Shown here one piece after another: positions 7,237 to 12,602 of a DNA stretch of 12,602 bases. The DNA comes from Sphingomonadales bacterium UBA1936. Lineage in GTDB: Bacteria > Pseudomonadota > Alphaproteobacteria > Sphingomonadales > Sphingomonadaceae. The position numbers were made by a program, and so were the translations under genes. The DNA is taken from assembly GCA_002336985.1 (NCBI GenBank), contig DDFE01000163.1, positions 1-12,602 of the forward strand, in the 5' to 3' direction. Positions within the stretch are counted from its first letter, which is position 1, and each line of letters begins with the position of its first letter. The notes under the pieces were generated by a model, which searched no databases, was not told the DNA's origin, and was given only the letters and a program-made list of their open reading frames with translations.

Positions 7237-7584
7237 ATGATCGACAAGAAGATTGAAGCTGGCAAACGGGTCGCAAAAGAGCTGTTCCCCACGGAACATT
7301 CGATCGATGCGGCAATCGTCGGGGCGGCACGATTCATCATCGCGGCAGTCGAGGGCCGCAAGGACGCACGTCTGACGCAGGGCGAAATCCACCCCGCGCT
7401 CGTCGCCGCTTCCGAAAGCGTATCGACGCTGGTGCAGGCGATGGGGGCGATCGCGTCCGCGCATGACGAAGTCGTTGAAATCCGTGACCGGCACAACCTG
7501 CCGACCAAGGGCTATGGTTGTGAATACAGCTGCATGCCCAGCGTCGCTGCGCAACAGCGCCCGGACCTTTCGATCGTATCGTAA
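7237..7584 (+). CDS. Protein of unknown function, 115 aa, with CEYSC motif
   Basis: I do not recognise this family. The ORF has a good ribosome site (GAGGTGGG) about 4 bases before the ATG and follows the HTH gene by 36 bp. The protein looks soluble and mostly helical: an N-terminal segment (MIDKKIEAGKRVAKELF), a middle with GAARFIIAAVEGRKDARL and a serine- and alanine-rich helix through about residue 75, then DEVVEIRDRHNLPTKGYG. Near the C terminus C-x3-C (GYGCEYSCMP, about residues 92-101) provides its only two cysteines, possibly a metal or disulfide site. There is no signal peptide and no convincing membrane helix. Codon use and base composition look like those of its neighbours. It is probably functionally linked to the HTH and five-helix membrane proteins around it. 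Confidence 0.7.
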   Translation: MIDKKIEAGKRVAKELFPTEHSIDAAIVGAARFIIAAVEGRKDARLTQGEIHPALVAASESVSTLVQAMGAIASAHDEVVEIRDRHNLPTKGYGCEYSCMPSVAAQQRPDLSIVS

Positions 7585-7593
7585 CAAGGACAG

Positions 7594-7627
7594 CTTGACC
7601 GGGCCCTCGCCAGATGGTCCGGTCAGG
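7594..7627 (+). repeat. Strong stem-loop directly before the membrane-protein start codon
   Basis: Bases 7594-7605 pair with 7616-7627 in twelve consecutive pairs (two G-U: 7595/7626 and 7603/7618). The core TGACCGG/CCGGTCA is perfect; after a one-base mismatch two more pairs close a 4-base loop. The 3' arm includes the only ribosome-site-like AGG (7625-7627) and ends two bases before the ATG at 7630. There is no T run. It could hide the start of the next gene until ribosomes finishing at 7584 open it, which is inference. Confidence 0.6.
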
Positions 7628-7629
7628 CG

Positions 7630-8112
7630 ATGGACATCGTGCTTTTCAATGTTCTTCTTGCCGTGACATGCGGCTACGCATTTTTGCGCGGCGGCCCGCC
7701 AGAGCAGGCCGGGGCGATCATGTTGTTTTGTGCCGCGATGGCGACGCTGGCGCTGAACCTAGTGGCGCCGCTCGTGTTCAAGGACCTGGAACTGGGTGTC
7801 CTGGTTATCGATGTCGTCCTTTTGGCCGGCCTGATCGTCCTGTCGCTTTATGCCGACCGGTTCTGGACATTATGGATCGCCGCGTTCCATGCATTCGCCG
7901 TGGCAGTGCATTTCGCGCGAATGGCAAACCCGCATCTTATTCCTGTTGTCTACCTGGTCGCCGCGGGCCTCATGAGTGTTCCCATGCAACTTGGGCTAGC
8001 CTGGGCGGCGTGGCGCCATCAGAAAAGAAAAACCGCAAACGGCAGCGACAATGCCTGGTCCGAATTCGCGCCCCGGTGGATTTACGATCGGCGCGCCGGC
8101 AGAATTTACTGA
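7630..8112 (+). CDS. Five-helix integral membrane protein of unknown function
   Basis: A 160-aa hydrophobic protein with five likely membrane helices at about residues 2-19, 26-49, 54-74, 76-97 and 103-127, followed by a basic cytoplasmic-looking tail (WRHQKRKTANG, ending DRRAGRIY). Helix 4 and its flanks are aromatic and His-bearing (FWTLWIAAFHAFAVAVHFARM). I do not recognise a named family. It is the third gene of the HTH cassette, 45 bp after the 115-aa gene. Its start has no free Shine-Dalgarno, since the nearest AGG is inside a stem-loop. Its TGA stop overlaps the end of the convergent YdeI-like gene. A sensor or partner role for the membrane-anchored HTH protein is possible but unproven. 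Confidence 0.75.
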   Translation: MDIVLFNVLLAVTCGYAFLRGGPPEQAGAIMLFCAAMATLALNLVAPLVFKDLELGVLVIDVVLLAGLIVLSLYADRFWTLWIAAFHAFAVAVHFARMANPHLIPVVYLVAAGLMSVPMQLGLAWAAWRHQKRKTANGSDNAWSEFAPRWIYDRRAGRIY

Positions 8113-8420
8113 GGGCCTTTCTTCTTTCCGTCGATCAGCACTGCCTGCTGCCACGGACTGGGCGCCTTGTCAGTGCGATGGATGCAGCCCACCCAGCAAC
8201 AGGGGCGCTTTTTGCCTTCGGTCAATTCTTCGAGTGTCCGCTTGATGCGGCGTTGGCGGGTCGCGGGCTGTTTCGCGTCATCGACCCAGCAGATGAATTC
8301 GTTGCGGCCAAGTGGTGTCAGGCCTTCCCACAACGCGAGCAATACTGGCGCCGATGTGAGTGCCGCTTGAAGATCTTCGCCCGCTTGGTGAACGGTCCCA
8401 TGTGAAAATGCGTTTGTCAC
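8106..8420 (-). CDS. YdeI/OmpD-associated family small protein
   Basis: A 104-aa protein with the YdeI/OmpD-associated C-terminal signature: LALWEGLTPLGRNEFICWVDDAKQ, TRQRRIKRTLEELTEGK and RPCCWVGCIHR. Family members are linked to resistance to envelope stress and antimicrobial peptides, but this short version has no firmly known activity. The open frame extends to 8720 into the divergent kinase gene and shows no family resemblance there. The most plausible start is GTG at 8420 (MTNAFSHGTVHQAG...), with GGAA about 6 bases upstream; no ATG in this frame lies between it and the conserved region. The basic, Cys-rich C terminus (CCWVGCIH) could bind metal. Its stop overlaps the convergent membrane-protein gene by 7 bp. 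Confidence 0.75.
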   Translation of the reverse strand: MTNAFSHGTVHQAGEDLQAALTSAPVLLALWEGLTPLGRNEFICWVDDAKQPATRQRRIKRTLEELTEGKKRPCCWVGCIHRTDKAPSPWQQAVLIDGKKKGPQ

Positions 8421-8492
8421 AAAAGTTCCGGCTGTTCTTGAGGTGCGGGAAATACCGTCCAAATTGAAAGTATCTGCACCTATGCGTTCACC

Positions 8493-8498
8493 ATTATA
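8493..8498 (-). promoter_or_regulatory. Consensus -10 element for the YdeI-like gene in the divergent gap
   Basis: The 121-bp gap between 8420 and 8542 is clearly more AT-rich than its surroundings. On the minus strand it carries a perfect TATAAT (8498-8493), about 70 bases before the GTG at 8420; the -35 region (GGTTTG, 17-base spacing) is poor. Overlapping it is an inverted repeat TTAT-N5-ATAA (8494-8506). The same stretch gives TTATAG on the plus strand for the kinase gene, without a recognisable -35. Confidence 0.35.
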
Positions 8499-8520
8499 GA
8501 CAATAAGTAATCCACCAAAC

Positions 8521-8535
8521 CCTTGTAACTCAAGG
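8521..8535 (+). promoter_or_regulatory. Ribosome binding site of the kinase gene within a short hairpin
   Basis: CCTTG (8521-8525) and CAAGG (8531-8535) are perfect inverted repeats with a 5-base loop. The 3' arm overlaps the Shine-Dalgarno AAGGAAG (8532-8538) of the ATG at 8542. The site supports the chosen start; the stem is short and may only mildly reduce initiation. Confidence 0.4.
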
Positions 8536-8541
8536 AAGACT

Positions 8542-10275
8542 ATGGCGGATGGCCTGATCGAACCGGTAGTGCAGGGAAATACCGATAAAATCTCGGCGGC
8601 TGTCGCGCGATGGGCGGCTGCGACGATGGCGATCGAACAGCTTTCGCAGGCACGTTCGCTCGACGATCTTGTCGCCGTCCTGCGCATCTGGGCCCGCCGT
8701 GTCGTGGGCGCAGACGGCATTGCCGTCGTCCTGCGCGAGGGTGGTCGATGTCACTATGTCGCGGAGGATTCCTTCGAACCCTTGTGGACCGGGCAACGCT
8801 TTCCGGCCGAAACCTGCGTGTCCGGCTGGGCGATGATGAACGGGCAGACGGCGGCGATCCCCGATATTTTCCGCGATCCGCGCGTACCGGTCGATGCCTA
8901 TCGCGAAACCTTTGTCCGCAGCATGTTGATGGTGCCGATCGGGCGGCCCGAGCCCGTAGCGGCGGTCGGCGCCTACTGGTCGATGACGGGGCAGCCCAGC
9001 GAAAACGAAGTTGCCCTGCTCGAGGCACTGGCACGCGCGGCTTCGGCAGGGCTGGAGAATGGCCGTCTCCTGACATCGCTCGAACGCCTCAATACCGAAC
9101 TCGAGGACCGGGTCGCCGCGCGCACGATCGCGCTCGAACGGGCGCATGTCCACCTTCGCGAAAAGCAGAAGATGGAGGTCATCGGCCAGCTGACCGGCAA
9201 TGTCGCACACGACTTCAACAACCTGCTTGCGCCCATCATGTCGAGCCTCGACCTCGTTCTTGCCGGCCGTGCCAAACCGGAAGCTATTTTGCGCACCGCC
9301 GGGATTGCGATGGAGGCAGCTGAAGCAGCGAAGACGCTTGTCCAGCGGCTGTTGGCTTTCGCGCGTCGGCAACCGCTGCTGACCGCGGCGATCGACCCCG
9401 TTCAACTGATCGGGGATTTGCGCGGACTACTCGCAAGCAGCGTCGGATCGCAGGTCACACTTGAAACCCGCGCCGCGCCCGATCTGCCCGCCATTCGCGC
9501 CGACAAGCATCAGCTTGAGATGGCGATCCTGAACCTTGTCGTGAATGCCCGCGATGCGACGCCTGATGGCGGAACGATTACCGTGTCGGCGGAAAAGGCC
9601 GGGGCCGATCGGCCCGAAGTTCTTGGCGACGGCGCGTATGTCCAACTGGTCGTCAGCGACACCGGCAGCGGCATGGATGAGAAGACAAAGGGCGCGGCTA
9701 CCGAACCGTTCTTTACGACGAAAGAGCCGGGGCGAGGCACCGGACTTGGCCTGTCGATGGTCGATGGCCTCATCCGCCAGCTTGGCGGTGTTCTGGCCAT
9801 CGATAGCGCACCGGGAAAAGGTACCGCGATCCGGCTGTTCCTGCCTGTGATTGCTGAGGAAAAGGCCGATGCACAGCATTCCGCTGCCGACGAACTACCG
9901 CGCGGCGGCAGGGGACGCGTGCTGCTGGTCGAGGACGACGCGCTCGTTCGCATGAGCACGAACAACATGCTCGAAGATCTCGGCTTCGAGGTCGTGGAGC
10001 GGGAAGATGCCCACTCTGCACTTGCGGCCATCGACGACGGGCTTGAACCTGACGTGGTCGTTACCGATCACCTGATGCCCGGGATGACCGGCGCGGAATT
10101 CGCACTCCGGCTCCGTACGGACTACCCCAATATCGCGGTCGTGATCGTCTCGGGCTATCAGGGGATCGATCTGATTGCGCCCGATATCGTGCGTGTTTCC
10201 AAGCCTTTTCGGCAAGCGCATCTCGACGCCAGCATCGGCGCGGCGCTTGGGCAACTGCATCCCTTAAGGGTTTGA
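8542..10275 (+). CDS. Soluble hybrid sensor histidine kinase (GAF-HisKA-HATPase-receiver)
   Basis: A 577-aa cytoplasmic hybrid kinase without membrane helices. Domains in order: GAF-type sensor (about 25-175), a predicted coiled coil (about 177-212), and a dimerisation/phosphoacceptor domain with His223 in NVAHDFNNLLAPIMSSLDL. The ATPase has its N box NLVVNARDA (Asn335), VSDTGSGMD (Asp373) and the lid FFTTKEPGRGTGLGLSM. The C-terminal receiver (about 459-570) has the acidic pocket E464-D466, phospho-acceptor Asp509 in VVTDHLMPGMTG, Ser537 and Lys554. All key residues are present, so both phosphorylation steps should work. The GAF ligand is unknown. No separate response regulator or phosphotransfer protein is adjacent, so output would be through partners elsewhere. 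A good AAGGAAG ribosome site precedes the ATG. It diverges from the YdeI-like gene and converges on the metal transporter gene. Confidence 0.93.
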   Translation: MADGLIEPVVQGNTDKISAAVARWAAATMAIEQLSQARSLDDLVAVLRIWARRVVGADGIAVVLREGGRCHYVAEDSFEPLWTGQRFPAETCVSGWAMMNGQTAAIPDIFRDPRVPVDAYRETFVRSMLMVPIGRPEPVAAVGAYWSMTGQPSENEVALLEALARAASAGLENGRLLTSLERLNTELEDRVAARTIALERAHVHLREKQKMEVIGQLTGNVAHDFNNLLAPIMSSLDLVLAGRAKPEAILRTAGIAMEAAEAAKTLVQRLLAFARRQPLLTAAIDPVQLIGDLRGLLASSVGSQVTLETRAAPDLPAIRADKHQLEMAILNLVVNARDATPDGGTITVSAEKAGADRPEVLGDGAYVQLVVSDTGSGMDEKTKGAATEPFFTTKEPGRGTGLGLSMVDGLIRQLGGVLAIDSAPGKGTAIRLFLPVIAEEKADAQHSAADELPRGGRGRVLLVEDDALVRMSTNNMLEDLGFEVVEREDAHSALAAIDDGLEPDVVVTDHLMPGMTGAEFALRLRTDYPNIAVVIVSGYQGIDLIAPDIVRVSKPFRQAHLDASIGAALGQLHPLRV

Positions 10276-10300
10276 AGCCAGCACAGTCCGGGCTGAACAG

Positions 10301-11248
10301 TCAGCGACGAACGCGCAACAGCATCCAGGTTGCCAGCGAAGACATGACCGCGATCACGGCGGCGCCGGCGGTCCCTCCTGTATCCTGGGCAAGGGGGAGG
10401 CCGCCCGTGTTCATCCCGAAAAAGCCGGTGACCAGCGTCGCCGGGAGCAGCAATGCGCTCATCAGCGACAGGAAATACAAATTGCTGTTGGTCTTTTGCG
10501 TGGCGAGCAGGTCGAACTCTTCACGCAGGGCGCGGATCTGTGCCTGGACGCCGGAAATCTCACTGTTGATGCCATCGATACGCTGGGCGAAACGGTCGAC
10601 GACCTGTCGGATTTCTTCTGAAAGATCTGGAAACTCCTCCATCCTGTGAAGCGCCGAACCCAGGCCCGCCGCCACGCGGTTGATGCGCGCAGCCCGGCGG
10701 CGAAGATCGCGGACGTCATTTGCCGCCGTGTCGGTACGACCGCTGTGGAAACGGTCGTCGGCCAATTGCATATCGACATTCAACTGGCGGGCCATCGTCG
10801 AAAATGTGCCCGATGCACTGTCGAGCAATATGGTCAGCGCGCCTGTTTCGTCGAGTATCGACGGTGCACGGTTCAGTTTGCGGCGGACGACGTCGGCGGT
10901 CTGCACCGGGTGATAGCGGCCCGTGACCATGATGCGCGGATTGAGCGCGAGGTGCAGCGACCCCAGTTCCGCCGTCTCGCGATCGAAATCGCGTTCGAAA
11001 TCCTGGAAGACGAGGCCGATCGCATCGTCCTCCGCGGCTGCCTGCGGATGATGTTCGCGCGACACGAGCAATGCGGCCACTTCGTCCGGAAACATGTTCT
11101 GACGGGCCAGCCAGCCGTGCGTGCGTTCATCGGCGAGGTTGAGATGCAGCCAGCAAAAGCCCGAGCGATCCTGAGGCAGGTTATGTGCGACCGTCATCCC
11201 GCCATCGCCGGGACAGCATGACCAGATCAGTCCTGGCTCCGACAGCAA
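10301..11248 (-). CDS. zntB: ZntB/CorA-type divalent metal transporter
   Basis: A protein of about 315 aa in the CorA metal ion channel superfamily. A long cytoplasmic domain (HLALNPRIMVTGRYHPV, DETGALTILLDS) leads through long helices (EIRQVVDRFAQRIDGINSEIS, QAQIRALREEFDLL) to two C-terminal membrane helices separated by the pore-loop signature GMNTGG followed by LPL. This GMN-x-GG-x-P form is typical of ZntB rather than magnesium CorA, so Zn2+ transport is likely but unproven. The start is uncertain: there is no upstream ATG in frame outside the neighbouring gene. TTG at 11248 gives the family's usual N terminus (LSEPGLIWSC); ATG at 11197 gives a shorter 298-aa form lacking it. It follows the phosphate transporter gene by 53 bp and may share its transcript. 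No terminator is evident in the 25 bp facing the kinase gene. Confidence 0.8.
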   Translation of the reverse strand: MLSEPGLIWSCCPGDGGMTVAHNLPQDRSGFCWLHLNLADERTHGWLARQNMFPDEVAALLVSREHHPQAAAEDDAIGLVFQDFERDFDRETAELGSLHLALNPRIMVTGRYHPVQTADVVRRKLNRAPSILDETGALTILLDSASGTFSTMARQLNVDMQLADDRFHSGRTDTAANDVRDLRRRAARINRVAAGLGSALHRMEEFPDLSEEIRQVVDRFAQRIDGINSEISGVQAQIRALREEFDLLATQKTNSNLYFLSLMSALLLPATLVTGFFGMNTGGLPLAQDTGGTAGAAVIAVMSSLATWMLLRVRR

Positions 11249-11301
11249 CGCCTTGAAGCCAGTGAAGTCCGTGTCGGACTCCGGGGGATCGTGCTCCGCG
11301 C

Positions 11302-12602
11302 TCAGAAGATCGCCGTCAGCATCACGTAGAGAAAGCCTGACAGCAGGATCGAAACCGGCAAGGTCAGCACCCACGCCATTAGCAGGTTCCGGATTGTGGC
11401 CATCTGCAGCCCGGACCTGTTGGCAGTCATGGTGCCCGCGACACCGGACGACAGCACGTGCGTTGTCGAAACAGGCAGCCCCAGGGCGTCTGCCCCGAAG
11501 ATCGTACCCATTGCGACCAGTTCGGCGGAGGCGCCCTGCGCATAGGTAAGGTGCGTTTTGCCGATCTTTTCGCCCACCGTCACCACGATCCGCTTCCAGC
11601 CGACCATCGTGCCGAGCCCGAGCGCAAATGCCACCGCGATCTTGACCCACAGCGGGATGAACCGCGTGCCGGAATCGAGCGACCCGCGGTATGTGCCCAT
11701 GGCCTTTGCCTCGTCTGCCGTCAGGTGAAGGCTTTCTTCTTTCGCCAGCCGCTTCACGCCTTCGGATGCGAGATACATGTCGTTGCGCATGTTTTCGCTG
11801 GCGGCCGCCGGTACTTTCGCCAGCGAGCCATATTCGCGAACCTGGCGGTCGATGACCGACACCATTCCGCCGATCGCGGGCACGGTTTCCGGTTTGATCG
11901 TCTTGTCGGCGATGTAGCGTTCGACTTCTTTTCGCGCCGCCACCGGAACTATCGGTGTGCCACCGCCATGCGATGCCAGAACCGTGTTCATGGCAGTCGT
12001 GTTGGCCGCGAACTGCGTTTCATATTGCGCCGGGACCGCACGGTTGAGCGCATAGGCCGTCGGCACGGTTCCGATCAGGATGAGCATGATCAGGCCCATG
12101 CCCTTCTGCCCGTCGTTCGACCCGTGTGCAAAACTGACGCCGGTGCAGGTGAAGATCAGCAACGCGCGGATCCACAACGGCGGCGGCGTGTCGCCCTTCG
12201 GCGCCTCGTACAGCGCCCGGTTGCGGATAAGCACCTTCATGGCGATGAAAAGCAGTGCGGCCACGCCGAACCCGATCAGGGGCGACACGACGAGTGCCTG
12301 ACCGATTTCAGCCGCCTTGGTCCAGTCGACACCTGCGGTCCCGCTCTTGCCGTGGAGCATGGCATTGGCGACGCCGACACCGATGATCGAGCCGATCAGG
12401 GTATGCGAACTCGACGACGGGATGCCGAAATACCAGGTCGCGACATTCCATATGATCGCCGCGGTCAACAGCGCGAATACCATGGCAAAGCCTGCCGACG
12501 ACCCGACTTGCAGGATCAATTCGACCGGCAGCAGGGAGATGATGCCGAACGCAACTGCACCTGTAGAAAGCAGCACGCCCAGGAAATTGAAGAAACCGGA
12601 CC
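11302..12602 (-). CDS. pit: PiT-family inorganic phosphate transporter (N terminus outside window)
   Basis: About 432 residues are visible, and the frame is still open at the window edge (SGFFNFLGVLLSTGAVAFG), so the GTG at 12576 is unlikely to be the true start. Several membrane helices are present. SSSHTLIGSIIGVGVANA and the signature FAHGSNDGQKGMGLIMLI are hallmarks of Na+- or H+-coupled low-affinity phosphate permeases; the second inverted half contains LPVSTTHVLSSGVAGTM. Between the halves lies a hydrophilic loop of about 110 residues (from QYETQFAANT to about SLDSGTRFIP), as in many bacterial PiT proteins. The usual DUF47/PhoU-like partner gene is not downstream; it could lie upstream, outside the window. 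The C terminus ends in a membrane helix (SGFLYVMLTAIF). Confidence 0.92.
   Translation of the reverse strand, partial: SGFFNFLGVLLSTGAVAFGIISLLPVELILQVGSSAGFAMVFALLTAAIIWNVATWYFGIPSSSSHTLIGSIIGVGVANAMLHGKSGTAGVDWTKAAEIGQALVVSPLIGFGVAALLFIAMKVLIRNRALYEAPKGDTPPPLWIRALLIFTCTGVSFAHGSNDGQKGMGLIMLILIGTVPTAYALNRAVPAQYETQFAANTTAMNTVLASHGGGTPIVPVAARKEVERYIADKTIKPETVPAIGGMVSVIDRQVREYGSLAKVPAAASENMRNDMYLASEGVKRLAKEESLHLTADEAKAMGTYRGSLDSGTRFIPLWVKIAVAFALGLGTMVGWKRIVVTVGEKIGKTHLTYAQGASAELVAMGTIFGADALGLPVSTTHVLSSGVAGTMTANRSGLQMATIRNLLMAWVLTLPVSILLSGFLYVMLTAIF

Noticed and set aside
8421..8720. 5' extension of the YdeI-like frame to 8720
   Set aside because: The extra 100 residues show no family resemblance and overlap the divergent kinase gene; GTG at 8420 fits the family length better.
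8530..9405. 291-aa open frame on the minus strand opposite the hybrid kinase
   Set aside because: Lies wholly over a well-supported kinase gene; no recognisable domain and no ribosome site; explained by codon bias.
10261..10270. Palindrome CCCTTAAGGG at the end of the kinase gene
   Set aside because: Short, inside coding sequence, no spacer or T run; not convincing as terminator or operator.
10276..10300. Possible bidirectional terminator between the kinase and ZntB-like genes
   Set aside because: Only 4-bp imperfect pairings (AGCC/GGCT) with no T run could be found.

Overview
The window is GC-rich and densely packed, with 14 genes that read like a chromosomal segment of an alphaproteobacterium, most likely a sphingomonad (Sphingomonadales). 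The grounds are the large NAD-specific glutamate dehydrogenase, the acetoacetyl-CoA reductase, a small ribbon-helix-helix protein starting KRSITIAGHE, a LuxR-type HTH protein with a C-terminal membrane anchor, and a short YdeI/OmpD-associated protein. This assignment is from family recognition only. No tRNA, rRNA, CRISPR array, insertion sequence or phage gene was seen.

Left part (1-2600): the 3' end of the glutamate dehydrogenase gene runs rightward and meets a leftward PepSY-type membrane protein gene; their TAA stops overlap. Next, leftward, come a small RHH protein and a probable Tat-exported DUF1579-like protein, likely one transcription unit (start 2508 to stop 1659) with a candidate promoter and palindromes upstream.

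Middle (2596-6590): a leftward three-gene operon. It encodes an orphan molybdopterin-binding aldehyde/isoquinoline oxidoreductase large subunit, ferrochelatase (hemH, with the stop/start overlap TGATG) and acetoacetyl-CoA reductase (phaB, 31 bp later, strong Shine-Dalgarno). A clear intrinsic terminator follows the phaB stop at once.

Right of centre (6670-8112): a rightward, apparently unnamed cassette of three genes: a membrane-anchored LuxR-type HTH protein, a 115-aa protein of unknown function with a CEYSC motif, and a five-helix membrane protein. Both gaps inside it carry strong inverted repeats placed against the next ribosome binding region. This is the best candidate here for an undescribed regulatory module.

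Right part (8106-12602): a short YdeI-like gene (leftward, GTG start) diverges from a soluble hybrid histidine kinase (GAF, HisKA, HATPase, receiver). Facing the kinase are a ZntB/CorA-type divalent metal transporter with an uncertain non-ATG start and, upstream of it, a PiT-family phosphate transporter whose N terminus lies outside the window.
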